From contig NZ_CP014143.1 of the NCBI RefSeq assembly GCF_001750105.1, positions 1,851,001 to 1,915,000 of the forward strand: DNA of 64,000 nt, written 5' to 3'. The DNA is from Microbulbifer aggregans (GTDB taxonomy: Bacteria; Pseudomonadota; Gammaproteobacteria; Pseudomonadales; Cellvibrionaceae). Below the pieces are notes generated by a model. It saw only the letters and a list, made by a program, of their open reading frames with translations. It made no database searches and was not told where the DNA came from. Positions 1 through 8,987 of this stretch are shown here, piece after piece (within the stretch, counting starts at the first letter, position 1; each line of letters begins with the position of its first letter). Both the position numbers and the translations under genes were made by a program.

Positions 1-1119
1 ACAGCGGCGATCAATTACGGTTTTGCGCTGGACAAGTTCGGCAATGAAATCGATACGCTCACAGACTCCATTGTGAGTATCCGTGAGGGCAAGTTCCTCG
101 AGGCCCTGCGCCGCAAAGAGGCCAATCAGGTGAAAAACTGGGTGGTAACCCTGCGGGACATCCCCGGGGCCCCGGAAACCCACTACCTACTCGACCTGAT
201 GGCCTCCAATGACTATCAGGAATTCCTGCGCAACTACCGCGATTTGAACGATCTGTTTGAACGCAATTTAAGCTGGTTGCAGAGCCTGACGGCCTATGAA
301 GATATCATCGGTTTGCGCAGGAGCTATTATGAGCCGCTGCTCCCAGGGTTGGATCAGAAGTTCCGACAGTTAGATGCACGAATTCAGATGCGCGTTGAAG
401 AGCGCGATAAGTTCGCAGCCCGTATCGAACAGATGCTAGTCACCCGCCGTCCCGAATACCTGGCCTTTGCTGAAGAACAGGCTGCACTGGCAGAGCTCAA
501 GCAATTGCGGTCGCGCACCCGCAATCAGGTGGTTGGTGAAGAGTCCCTGCGCCGGCTTGAGCGCCTTGAAGGGGTGCTGCAATTCCGATTGGCGACCGAA
601 TATGACGCGCGACTGACAGAAGCCTACAAGCACCTGGAGCAGCTCAATGTCGAAATTGAACAGCTGCAAACCGCCTACCAGTCCTATGTCCGTAGTCGTC
701 AGGCAGCCACACACAGCTACACCGGCTACGACGATACCATTCGCAACTTGCGCGCGCGTCTGAATCAGAGTCAGACCCGTCTCGATATGCTGATGGCCCG
801 TCAGGGTAAAATGCTGGAGACCCTGGCTATTGACGAGCTGGAGCGGCGCCGGGCGCAGCTGGAGAGCTACCAGATTAAAGCGCGTTTCGCGTTGGCAGAT
901 AGTTATGACCGGGCCAATGAGCTACAGGAGATGCGGGAAGATCAGCGTAAAGTCGAAGCTCTGCAAAAAGCTGCGGAAATCGTGGTAGAGCAAGATTCGA
1001 ATGAAGTTGAGCTAGGTGTAGAGCCGGGTTCTGAAGACGATGAGCAGCTTCCACAGGACAACCCGCCTGAGCTGGATGCACCGGCTGCAAGCGAGCCGGA
1101 ACAGGAGGTTGCGCAGTGA
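1..1119 (+). CDS. Coiled-coil envelope protein, 5' end cut by window
   Basis: The reading frame is open from base 1, so the N-terminus lies outside the window; 372 residues are visible. The visible part is almost wholly helical and highly charged, with heptad-like Leu/Glu/Arg/Gln stretches in its middle, and ends in an acidic Pro/Glu tail. No catalytic motif is seen. A GTG at 73 could be read as a start, but the coding frame runs straight through it. The stop overlaps the GTG start of the next gene (GTGA), so it belongs to the TPR/TolQR-like operon and probably supplies a periplasmic scaffold. A TPR region may lie in the missing N-terminus. Function is inferred from context only. Confidence 0.75.
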   Translation, partial: TAAINYGFALDKFGNEIDTLTDSIVSIREGKFLEALRRKEANQVKNWVVTLRDIPGAPETHYLLDLMASNDYQEFLRNYRDLNDLFERNLSWLQSLTAYEDIIGLRRSYYEPLLPGLDQKFRQLDARIQMRVEERDKFAARIEQMLVTRRPEYLAFAEEQAALAELKQLRSRTRNQVVGEESLRRLERLEGVLQFRLATEYDARLTEAYKHLEQLNVEIEQLQTAYQSYVRSRQAATHSYTGYDDTIRNLRARLNQSQTRLDMLMARQGKMLETLAIDELERRRAQLESYQIKARFALADSYDRANELQEMREDQRKVEALQKAAEIVVEQDSNEVELGVEPGSEDDEQLPQDNPPELDAPAASEPEQEVAQ

Positions 1120-4100
1120 AGCCGGCCAGGATTTCCCCATTGACCACGGCGATTCGCGCGAGTGTTCACCGTGCAAACAGTATTCTAACCGTCGCTGCGC
1201 TGGGCTTGCTCGTGCAGGGCTGCGCGGTTAACGACCGCAACACCATTGGCAGCCTGCAGAGTGTCGAGATTGAGGTCAAAGAAGAGTACATCGACGGCAG
1301 TCTGGAAAAGGCGCTAGCCAGCTACCAGAAATATCTGCAAGAGACGCCGGAGAGTGCGCTCACGCCAGAAGCGATGCGACGCATCGCCGACCTGAAGATC
1401 AAGCAGGCCCACCGCACCGAGGCTGCCTCTCTTGCGGGGAGCACAGCTCCGTCAGGACAAGAGAGAGCTGAAGGGGGGGCTTCCCCTGAAAGTGCCGCAG
1501 AGATCGCTATTTCGCGCGGTGGTCGTTCCGATTCCCCAGCTTTGTCCGCTCCTGAGCCGACATCTGTCCCGCTGGGTGTAAGCAGTGCCGCGTCGACCGC
1601 TTCTGCGGGAGCCGCGTCTACCGAGTCCGATCGAGAGTTCGAGCAGCGCGCCAGTGGTGCGGTCGACATCGAGGCTGATTCTGCCCCTGTGCAGGCGCCG
1701 GGCGATTCCGAAGCGGTGCTTGCGGCCAACGCCCGCGAAGCCATCCAGCTATACGAGGAATTGCTGGCCAAATACCCACTTTACGACCGTAATGATCAGG
1801 TGATGTATCAGCTGTCCCGTGCCTACGAGGAAACGGGACAGGTCGATAAAGCTGTGGATGTACTACGCCAAATGGCCGCCAAGTACCCCGGATCACGCCA
1901 TCTGGATGAAGCGTTCTTCCGCCTTGGCGAATACTACTTCACCCGGAAAAAATATCTGGATGCCGAAGAGGCGTACGGCAAGGTTATTGAAATGGGCCCC
2001 GCTTCCAGTTTTCACGAACTGGCGCTTTATAAGCGCGGCTGGGCCCTGTTCAAGCAGGATATGTACGAGATGGCTCTCGACGACTACATGGCCATGCTGG
2101 ACTACAAGTTGTCGGAGGGTTATGACCTCGACCAGCAGACCAACAAAGTCGAGAAAAAGCACATAGAAGACACTTTCCGCGTGATCAGTCTCAGCTTTTC
2201 CTATCTTGGGGGCGCTGAATCGATCGTCGATTATTTCAATCGCAAAGGTGGGCGGAGTTACGAGTCGCATATCTACAGCCACCTGGGTGAATACTACCTG
2301 GTGAAGCGCCGCTATCAGGATGCGGCAGAGGCCTACAATACTTTCGTTGAGCGTAACCCGCTGCACCGCGAGTCGGCGGACTTCTCAATCCGCGTGATCG
2401 AGATCTACCAGAAGGGTGGCTTCCCCCGTCTGGTTCTGGAGTCGAAGAAGACGTTCGCCAATACCTATGCGCTGGATGCGGAGTACTGGAACGTATTCGA
2501 TATCAACGAATACGGTGAGGTGGTGGAGTTCCTGCAGGCCAACCTGATCGACCTGGCCAGCCACTATCATGCCGCCTACCAGGATAAGCGCCTCAAGGAC
2601 AAGAAGGCAGAGCATTACCAGGAGGCAATTCACTGGTACCGCGCTTACCTCGCCTCTTTCTCCGATCAGCCCCGGGCTCCGGAAATCAATTACCAGTTTG
2701 CCGGCCTGATGCTGGAAAACCGGGATTTCCTCGGTGCCGGTAAACAATATGAGCGTACCGCCTACGAGTATCCGCAGCACAAGAATTCCAGTGAAGCTGG
2801 TTATGCAGCGGTCTACGCCTATCGCGAGCATCTCGATACGACATTGAAAGATGCACCTGCTGCGAAACGTGCACCTATGCAGCGGGAAATCATTCGCTCC
2901 TCACTGCAGTTTGCGGAGACTTTCGAACAGCACGAGAAGGCGCCCCAGATTATGGTGGGTGCTGTCGAAGACCTCTATTCTCTGCGTGACTATGAGCAGA
3001 CCGTAGCCAATGGTCACCTGTTGCTGGAGCGCTTCCCGCAGGCAGAGCAGGGCATCCGTCGCTCGGCATGGATTCTGGTTGCGCACGGCTCTTTCGACAC
3101 CGAGGCGTACCCGGAAGCGGAGCAGGCCTACGGGCAGGCGCTCGCCCTGACTGCGCCAGACGCCAAAGACAGAATGGATCTGGTCGATAACCTGGCCGCA
3201 TCCATCTATCAGCAGGGTGACCTTGCTCGCAAGGAAGAGAATTACCAGCTGGCGGCAGACCACTTCCTGCGTATCCGCAAGGCTGCTCCCGGTGCAAAGC
3301 TGTTGGCTACGGCCGAGTATGATGCTGCCGCGGCCCTGATTACCCTTGAGAACTGGACCAAGGCAGCTGCGGTGCTCAATGGTTTCCGTCAGCATTTCCC
3401 CGAACACAAGCTGATCCGGGAAGTGACGAAAAAGCTGGCGGTGGTGTATCAGGAGAGTGGCGAGCTGCTGCTGGCTGCGTCGGAGTTTGAGCGCATCGAG
3501 CGGGAGTCTGACGATGATGATGTCCGTCGTGAGGCATTGACGCAAGCCGCAGATCTGTACAAGGCTGCAGACCGCAGTGATAAGGCGCTGACTGTGTTGC
3601 AGCGCTATGTGGAACTGTTCCCCAGACCGCTGGAACCAGCGATGGAAACCCATCAGCGGATCGCAGATCTGCATAAGGATGCTGGTGCTCAGTCACAATA
3701 CCGCGCTCAGCTGGAGCGGATGGTCAGAATTGAACGAGAGGGCGGGGCAGGAAGAACGGATCGTACTCGCTACTTGGCCGGTAATGCAGCGCTCGTCTTG
3801 GCAGAACCAAAGTTTGAGGCATTTACTGCGATTTCACTGGTGTCGCCGATCAAGCAGAATCTGGATCTGAAGCGCACTAGGATGAAGGCGGCCATCGATG
3901 CGTATACCAACCTGATTGATTATCAGGTTGCCGATGTGACGGCAGCGTCGACGTTTTACCTGGCCGAGATCTATCTCCACTTCAGCCGTGCCCTGCGCGA
4001 CTCCGAGCGCCCCACCAACCTCTCAGCACTCGAGCTGGAGGAGTACGAATTGGCGCTGGAGGAGCAGATCTATCCGTTCGAGGAGCGGGCGATCTCTGTC

Positions 4101-4286
4101 CACGAGAAAAATATCGAGTTGCTCGGTATGGGGATCTACAACCGCTGGATCCAGGACAGTATTGCCAAGCTGGCGGGACTCGTACCGGCTCAATACGCCC
4201 GGGCTGAAGAAGTGGGTGAGTATATGCCCTCTATCGTGCCACGGCCCGAGCCTGAAGAGGTCGAGGCGCCCGCAGACGAAAGTTGA
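1116..4286 (+). CDS. Large TPR-repeat lipoprotein of a TolQR-like envelope complex
   Basis: This 1056-residue protein starts at a GTG overlapping the previous stop, with AGGAGG at 1103-1108 seven bases upstream. The N-terminus has a basic region, a hydrophobic stretch and a lipobox-like VQGC, so it is probably a lipoprotein. A low-complexity Ala/Ser/Pro/Glu linker spans about residues 110-205. From about residue 210 to the end, many degenerate tetratricopeptide helices can be seen (for example 'AIQLYEELLAKYP', 'AYEETGQVDKAVDVLRQMAAKYP' and 'AEEAYGKVIEMGP'). Such TPR solenoids bind protein partners. Gene position suggests a periplasmic or outer-membrane scaffold for the motor encoded downstream. 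The partners are not known from sequence. Confidence 0.85.
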   Translation: MKPARISPLTTAIRASVHRANSILTVAALGLLVQGCAVNDRNTIGSLQSVEIEVKEEYIDGSLEKALASYQKYLQETPESALTPEAMRRIADLKIKQAHRTEAASLAGSTAPSGQERAEGGASPESAAEIAISRGGRSDSPALSAPEPTSVPLGVSSAASTASAGAASTESDREFEQRASGAVDIEADSAPVQAPGDSEAVLAANAREAIQLYEELLAKYPLYDRNDQVMYQLSRAYEETGQVDKAVDVLRQMAAKYPGSRHLDEAFFRLGEYYFTRKKYLDAEEAYGKVIEMGPASSFHELALYKRGWALFKQDMYEMALDDYMAMLDYKLSEGYDLDQQTNKVEKKHIEDTFRVISLSFSYLGGAESIVDYFNRKGGRSYESHIYSHLGEYYLVKRRYQDAAEAYNTFVERNPLHRESADFSIRVIEIYQKGGFPRLVLESKKTFANTYALDAEYWNVFDINEYGEVVEFLQANLIDLASHYHAAYQDKRLKDKKAEHYQEAIHWYRAYLASFSDQPRAPEINYQFAGLMLENRDFLGAGKQYERTAYEYPQHKNSSEAGYAAVYAYREHLDTTLKDAPAAKRAPMQREIIRSSLQFAETFEQHEKAPQIMVGAVEDLYSLRDYEQTVANGHLLLERFPQAEQGIRRSAWILVAHGSFDTEAYPEAEQAYGQALALTAPDAKDRMDLVDNLAASIYQQGDLARKEENYQLAADHFLRIRKAAPGAKLLATAEYDAAAALITLENWTKAAAVLNGFRQHFPEHKLIREVTKKLAVVYQESGELLLAASEFERIERESDDDDVRREALTQAADLYKAADRSDKALTVLQRYVELFPRPLEPAMETHQRIADLHKDAGAQSQYRAQLERMVRIEREGGAGRTDRTRYLAGNAALVLAEPKFEAFTAISLVSPIKQNLDLKRTRMKAAIDAYTNLIDYQVADVTAASTFYLAEIYLHFSRALRDSERPTNLSALELEEYELALEEQIYPFEERAISVHEKNIELLGMGIYNRWIQDSIAKLAGLVPAQYARAEEVGEYMPSIVPRPEPEEVEAPADES

Positions 4287-4349
4287 ACATGGGTAGACCG
4301 GTCTTTTGGATTCTAGGCCGGGATCTAGTGATAACAACAAAGGTTAGTC

Positions 4350-4943
4350 ATGCAGTCAGTTTCAAGAATGCTGATTAGGCTGGTATCGGTAGGCCTGATC
4401 GCCACCATGCTTGCCGCCTGCTCCGGTGCACCGCAGAAAGCGGGTGGTCGAGTTGTGGATCCTTCCACTGTCAGAGTGTCCGGTTCGGTTGAACGTGATT
4501 TTGACCGCGCGCTGGAGCTTTTGCGCGGAGAGCGCTATCCGGAAGCGATCGAACTACTGCAGGATATTGTTCAGCGCGAGCAGCGCCTCCCTGCGCCCTA
4601 TATCAATCTGGGGATTGCCTACTATCAGTCCGGCGATGAAAAGCACGCCGAGGAGAGTCTGCTGCAGGCCCTGGAGGTTTTCCCGAATCACCCTGTTGCC
4701 GCGAACGAGCTGGCAGTGCTCTTCCGCCGGCAAGGGCGTTTTGAGGAAGCACGTGAACTGTTTGGCAATGCGCAGCGGCAGAATCCTGACTACGCACCAC
4801 TGATCAAAAACTTCGGCATATTGTGTGACCTGTATCTGCAAGATCCCCAGTGCGCTCTGGCACAATTCGAGCGTTACCTGCAGTTGGAGCCCGAAGACAA
4901 AGACGTCCCGATCTGGGTGGCCGGCTTGAAGCGGAGAATCTAA
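4350..4943 (+). CDS. Small TPR lipoprotein
   Basis: The protein has 197 residues. The signal peptide ends in a clear lipobox (LAAC, Cys about residue 24), so export and lipidation are likely. Residues about 50-180 contain three to four TPR-like helix pairs, such as 'AIELLQDIVQREQRLPAPY' and 'AEESLLQALEVFPNHPVA'. It lies 63 bases after the large TPR lipoprotein and two bases before the next gene, consistent with one operon. Small TPR lipoproteins of this kind often act as assembly factors for outer-membrane complexes, but the exact role cannot be read from sequence. Confidence 0.85.
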   Translation: MQSVSRMLIRLVSVGLIATMLAACSGAPQKAGGRVVDPSTVRVSGSVERDFDRALELLRGERYPEAIELLQDIVQREQRLPAPYINLGIAYYQSGDEKHAEESLLQALEVFPNHPVAANELAVLFRRQGRFEEARELFGNAQRQNPDYAPLIKNFGILCDLYLQDPQCALAQFERYLQLEPEDKDVPIWVAGLKRRI

Positions 4944-4945
4944 TA

Positions 4946-5269
4946 ATGAGTTGGAAGACTGGTCCAGTAATCAATGTACTTGTCCTCGCTCTTGGCTTGC
5001 CCTCCCTTGCCCCACTGGCCGCATTCGCCCAGGAGTCGAGCGCAGCTGAGAAGAAAGTCGATAGCGACGTGAAGGAGCTTTCCGGTATTTCCATTATCGG
5101 TAACAAGGAGGCGCCGAAGTCGCTGTACATTGTGCCCTGGAAGAGTTCCGAAGTGGGAGTGGAGAGCGAACTGGTTTCCAGTCTGATGGACGACAAGTTA
5201 CAGCCGCTGGACAAAGAGGTTTTTTCCCGTGAGCTTGAGTTCTACCGCTTGAGTCTTTCCGAAGATTGA
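4946..5269 (+). CDS. Small exported protein of unknown function
   Basis: This 107-residue protein begins at the ATG at 4946, two bases after the preceding stop. Longer readings extend back into the preceding gene and are unlikely. The N-terminus is a typical Sec signal peptide with cleavage expected after AFA, before QESS. The mature part is about 78 residues, acidic, with no recognised domain. It contains 'GISIIGNKEAPKSLYIVPWK', a pattern often seen in short periplasmic partners of envelope machines. Its place between TPR lipoproteins and a TolQ-type channel suggests a periplasmic component of the same complex. I do not recognise a named family. Confidence 0.75.
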   Translation: MSWKTGPVINVLVLALGLPSLAPLAAFAQESSAAEKKVDSDVKELSGISIIGNKEAPKSLYIVPWKSSEVGVESELVSSLMDDKLQPLDKEVFSRELEFYRLSLSED

Positions 5270-5359
5270 TGGTTTCACCAGGCTTAAGCGAAGGCCTGGA
5301 GGCTAAAACAGAATTTTAATCTACGCGCAGCTACTGCAGTTTTTCTAAGAGGGTTTGTA

Positions 5360-6139
5360 ATGGATTTCTTCAACAGCGTAATCGCTTTCTTCCAGACTGG
5401 TGGTGCGTTCATGTACCCCATTCTCGTGGTGTTCGCCCTGGGGGCGGCGGTCGCTATCGAGCGCTATATCCGCCTGGTCTATGAGCGCCACACCAACCGC
5501 TCCATGTGGGACAAACTGCAGCCGGTCCTCAATTCCGGTGACTTTGATCGTGCGCGTAACCTGGTCAAGCAGGACAACTCCGGTGTGAGCAAGCTGCTTG
5601 CGATGGGCCTCGCCCGTCAGGGTGCAGTGCGCCGTCGTGAAGACATCGAGATTGCGATGGAAGAGAGCATGATGGAGATCATTCCGCAGCTCGAGAAGCG
5701 CACCCCCTATGTCGCACTCTTCTCCAATATTGCAACGCTGCTCGGCCTGCTGGGTACCATTATGGGCCTGATCGAGGCCTTTACTGCGGTAGCCAATGCC
5801 AACGCGGCAGAAAAGGCCGACCTGCTGTCAGCCAGTATTTCTGTGGCGATGAACACCACCGCCTTCGGCCTGATGGTCGGTATTACCCTGCTGATCATCC
5901 ACGCGCTGCTGAACTCGCTGACCGGTGAGATCGTCGACAGTCTGGAGATGGTGTCCGTGAAGGCACTCAACATCATTTCAATTTCCTCTCGCCGTCGCCG
6001 TGACGTAGAAGCTGAAGAGAAAACCGGCAAGGCTGCTGAGAAAGCCAAAGGTGAAGAAAGCGTAAAAGAGCCGCATGCCGAGGCCAGTGGCGCCGCCGCT
6101 GAGGCGAAGAAGGGCGAGCAAGCACTGGATAACGCGTGA
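5360..6139 (+). CDS. MotA/TolQ/ExbB-family proton channel subunit
   Basis: The protein has 259 residues. Three hydrophobic segments sit at about residues 13-36, 118-145 and 158-180, with a cytoplasmic loop between the first two, as in TolQ/ExbB. The second segment carries the family pattern 'LLGLLGTIMGLIEAF' and the third 'ISVAMNTTAFGLMVGI'. TolQ/ExbB pentamers surround two ExbD/TolR helices and convert proton flow into mechanical work on a periplasmic partner. The charged Ala/Glu/Lys-rich C-terminal tail after about residue 210 is longer than in canonical TolQ. The gene starts 90 bases after the small exported protein and overlaps the next gene. Confidence 0.92.
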   Translation: MDFFNSVIAFFQTGGAFMYPILVVFALGAAVAIERYIRLVYERHTNRSMWDKLQPVLNSGDFDRARNLVKQDNSGVSKLLAMGLARQGAVRRREDIEIAMEESMMEIIPQLEKRTPYVALFSNIATLLGLLGTIMGLIEAFTAVANANAAEKADLLSASISVAMNTTAFGLMVGITLLIIHALLNSLTGEIVDSLEMVSVKALNIISISSRRRRDVEAEEKTGKAAEKAKGEESVKEPHAEASGAAAEAKKGEQALDNA

Positions 6140-6729
6140 TGAGAAGGCGTCGCCACGGAAGAAGTAAAGAGGCCCCGGAGCTCGATATTACCGCCTTCCT
6201 GAACCTGATGGTGGTGCTGGTTCCGTTCCTGTTGGTCTCTGCAGTGTTCTCGCGAGTCACGATTCTGGAGCTGGATATGCCATCCGGTGCCGGTGGCGGG
6301 ACGCCCGATGATCCCACCGTGACTGTTGAGGTTGTAGTTCGCCAGGACGCTCTGGAAATCAGCGATGGTGAAAAGGTTATTGCAAGGTTTCCAAACCTGG
6401 GCGGCAGTGAGGAAGAATCGGCCGAAGAGCCAGCTGCAGACGCAACTATGGCCGCCGAGGATGGGCAGGCTGTAGAGCTTCTCTCTACCGAGCAAGTCTA
6501 CGACCTGAACAAGTTGAGCCAGTTCTTGCTCGAGGTAAAGGCCAGCTACCCGGAAAAGACAGACTCCATCATTTTGATGGAGCCGGATGTGGCCTACGAA
6601 CATCTGGTTGGGGTCATGGATGCGGTGCGCGGAACTGAAGTGCGCGTAGAAGATGCCGATCCGGAGGACCCCGAAGCGGTGGAGCGGGTTGAGCTGTTCC
6701 CGGATATTTCTTTAGGAGATGCACCGTGA
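6139..6729 (+). CDS. ExbD/TolR-family subunit with Asn in place of the key Asp
   Basis: This 196-residue protein starts at the ATG at 6139, forming TGATG with the previous stop; a GTG at 6136 is an alternative. A basic N-terminus is followed by one membrane helix at about residues 17-37 and a periplasmic domain, the ExbD/TolR layout. In ExbD and TolR a membrane aspartate carries the proton. Aligning 'LDITAFLNLMVVL' with the usual N-x-T-x-L-x-D pattern puts Asn22 (AAC, 6202-6204) at that site. The next gene keeps the aspartate, so the two probably form an unequal pair. The periplasmic domain has an acidic insert near residues 90-110. Confidence 0.9.
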   Translation: MRRRRHGRSKEAPELDITAFLNLMVVLVPFLLVSAVFSRVTILELDMPSGAGGGTPDDPTVTVEVVVRQDALEISDGEKVIARFPNLGGSEEESAEEPAADATMAAEDGQAVELLSTEQVYDLNKLSQFLLEVKASYPEKTDSIILMEPDVAYEHLVGVMDAVRGTEVRVEDADPEDPEAVERVELFPDISLGDAP

Positions 6730-7313
6730 GACATGAAAGCCGCCGCATGAAGCGTATGGCCCGCAGTCGTCGCCGCAAGACACCGGGCATGAATCTGACC
6801 TCGCTGATGGACGTGTTCACCATTCTGGTGTTCTTCCTGCTCACCAATACGTCCAGTAATGAAGCGCTGGAGCCCCCAAAGGTCATTACGCTTCCGGATT
6901 CCGTTGTGGAGTCCAAGCCCCGGGAGACGGTGACGCTGATGGTGACCGAGGAGGAGATCCTCATCGAAACCAATCCTGTCATTGCCACCAGCGAAGTACT
7001 GGCCAGTGAAGAGACGGTAGTTGAGGCCATTAAGCAGGCCATGCTTGCGGAAATGGACAAGGCGATTACCCAGGCAAAGATTAATGCCCAGCTGGAGGCC
7101 GGCATCGCGGCCGCAGCATCCGAAGAGCCTGAAGGTGAGGCTGTTGAGGTGGACGCTGCTGGTGAAGAAGAGCCAATTTTGCCACCTGAAGTAAACATTC
7201 TTGCCGACCGTACCATTCCATTCAGCTTGCTGAAGAAGGTGATGTCGAGCTGCACCGATGCCGGTTATACCAAGGTCTCGCTGGCGGTCATTCAGAAAGC
7301 ATCTCAGGGTTAG
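6726..7313 (+). CDS. ExbD/TolR-family subunit with conserved Asp
   Basis: The protein has 195 residues from a GTG start overlapping the previous stop (GTGA); AGGAG at 6714-6718 lies seven bases upstream. A very basic N-terminus precedes one membrane helix (about 24-42). The helix holds 'MNLTSLMDVFTIL', in which Asp29 occupies the proton-carrying position of ExbD/TolR. The periplasmic domain carries an Ala/Glu-rich insert (about 110-145) and ends with a short conserved beta-alpha stretch typical of the family. It should pair with the preceding Asn-bearing subunit inside the TolQ-like channel. Overlapping starts suggest translational coupling and a fixed ratio. Confidence 0.9.
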   Translation: MRHESRRMKRMARSRRRKTPGMNLTSLMDVFTILVFFLLTNTSSNEALEPPKVITLPDSVVESKPRETVTLMVTEEEILIETNPVIATSEVLASEETVVEAIKQAMLAEMDKAITQAKINAQLEAGIAAAASEEPEGEAVEVDAAGEEEPILPPEVNILADRTIPFSLLKKVMSSCTDAGYTKVSLAVIQKASQG

Positions 7314-7322
7314 TAGAAGTCT

Positions 7323-8693
7323 GTGACTAATTTTCAGCAACAACAGCGCGCCGTAAAGGATGAGCTGGAGATCGTTCGCCGCCGTATCGCTGCGCTCGAA
7401 GAAGAGCAGGCGCAGATTGATGCGGAGCTGGCGGTTCTGCATGAAGAGCAGGCCAAGTATGACCTGCTCAGCGAGATCTCCGAGCGCCTGGGCAAGCTGG
7501 AGGATATGGATGCCGGGGAGCTGTTCTGGGCCGAAGGGTACCGGGAGGGCGTATCCCAGCACACGATTGAGCATATCCATCGAGCAGTCAGCGTCCATAA
7601 TGCCAGCCTCGACCTGCTCCAGGATCAGCGTCGCCGGGTGCACGAGCAGATAGAGGATTGCGAGGACGAGGTATTCGCGCTTGATGAGCGGGCAGATATT
7701 ATTCGCCGCGAGGCGGAGGAGTCCCAGTTTGAGTTCGAGGTCACCCGTGACCTGGAGCTGAGTGATGGCCGTATTGCGGTCATGCCCTGGCACAAGAATG
7801 GCGAGGACGAACGCCGTTTCCGTCTGTGCCTGCTTGCTTCACTATTGCTGGCTCTGATGCTCGGCTACCTGGTGCCGCTCTGGCAGGTGCCTGAGCCGGA
7901 GGACGAGGTAGTGGAGATCCCCGAGCGCCTGGCAAAGCTGGTGATCGAGAAGAAAACCAAGCCCAAGCCACCGCCCGAGCCGGAGAAACTGAAGCCGAAG
8001 GAAGACAAGAAGCCTGAACCCAAGCAGGAAGTTGCCAAGGAAGAGCCCAAGCCCAGCAAGGCCGAGCAGAAGCCGGCGCGGAAGAAGGCTGAGCGGGCCG
8101 GTGTGCTGGCCTTCAAGGATAACTTCCAGGACCTGATGCAGGATGACCTTGACAACCGCCTGGGTGAGCGTACCCAGCTGAGCACCGCGGGTAAGAAGGA
8201 GAACCGCAGCCAGCGCTCCCTGATTACTGCGCAGGCAAAAGCGGGCAGTGGTGGTATCAACACCGCAGAGCTCAGCCGCAATGTGGGTGGTACAGGGACA
8301 GCGCTTGCAGGCGTCGCCTTTACCCGTGTTGAGAGTGGTATCGGCAGTGAGGGAGACTTTGCCGGTGAGGATCGTCCTCTCAGCGATGGTGTGGGCCCGT
8401 CCCGGACGGACGAGGAAATTCAGATTGTCTTCGACCGCTACAAGGCAACGCTCTACCGGATATACAACCGCGAGCTGCGCAACAACCCGGCGCTGCAGGG
8501 GCGTATGGTGCTGAAAATCACCATCGAGCCGGATGGAACCGTATCCATGGCCAAAGTTGAGTCGAGCGATATGGACTCACCGGCGCTCAACAGCAACATC
8601 GTTGCCCGGGTGAAGCGCTTCAACTTCGGGCCGAAAGCGGGCGTGCCGACGATTACGATTCTCTATCCAATCGACTTCCTGCCGGCAGCCTAA
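7323..8693 (+). CDS. TonB-like energy transducer with AgmX/PglI-type C-terminus
   Basis: The protein has 456 residues from a GTG start nine bases after the previous stop. Residues 1-150 form a cytoplasmic coiled coil, unusual for a TonB protein. One membrane helix lies at about 167-188. A Pro/Lys/Glu-rich linker (about 195-255) then spans the periplasm, as in TonB. The C-terminal 95 residues ('DEEIQIVFDRYKATLYRIYN' through 'LYPIDFLPAA') match the AgmX/PglI C-terminal domain layout known from myxobacterial gliding proteins and related TonB-like transducers. It probably carries force from the TolQ/ExbD channel to an outer-membrane or surface partner. A strong hairpin follows the gene. Confidence 0.85.
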   Translation: MTNFQQQQRAVKDELEIVRRRIAALEEEQAQIDAELAVLHEEQAKYDLLSEISERLGKLEDMDAGELFWAEGYREGVSQHTIEHIHRAVSVHNASLDLLQDQRRRVHEQIEDCEDEVFALDERADIIRREAEESQFEFEVTRDLELSDGRIAVMPWHKNGEDERRFRLCLLASLLLALMLGYLVPLWQVPEPEDEVVEIPERLAKLVIEKKTKPKPPPEPEKLKPKEDKKPEPKQEVAKEEPKPSKAEQKPARKKAERAGVLAFKDNFQDLMQDDLDNRLGERTQLSTAGKKENRSQRSLITAQAKAGSGGINTAELSRNVGGTGTALAGVAFTRVESGIGSEGDFAGEDRPLSDGVGPSRTDEEIQIVFDRYKATLYRIYNRELRNNPALQGRMVLKITIEPDGTVSMAKVESSDMDSPALNSNIVARVKRFNFGPKAGVPTITILYPIDFLPAA

Positions 8694-8707
8694 GCTGCGG
8701 AGCAGGG

Positions 8708-8732
8708 CCGGCCGGGGCAATGCCCCGGCCGG
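8708..8732 (+). terminator. GC-rich hairpin after the TolQR-like operon
   Basis: A near-perfect inverted repeat (CCGGCCGGGGC, short AAT loop, GCCCCGGCCGG) begins 15 bases after the stop codon. Only a weak T-rich stretch (TGTTCTTC) follows, so it may terminate partially or protect the 3' end. The rest of 8733-8987 shows no gene and no clear promoter. Confidence 0.6.
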
Positions 8733-8987
8733 TGTTCTTCAGGCCAGCTTACGCTCAAATAGATCGTTTTTTGGCCTGGGACGACCTTTCTTAAGAAACT
8801 GCCTCAACTTTCCCTGAGAACTGATTGGCAGCCCTCCAAAAAATCCCTCCTGAGCAGAGTATTTATGACCTGCTTCACGGCCCATTTTTCGCCATCCCGT
8901 TAAAGTGCCGCCAGCGGCAGTGTCTGCCGGAATGCAGTATCCATGCCCTGTGTGGCAGGAACCCCCAACCAGAATGGCGGCTGATAA

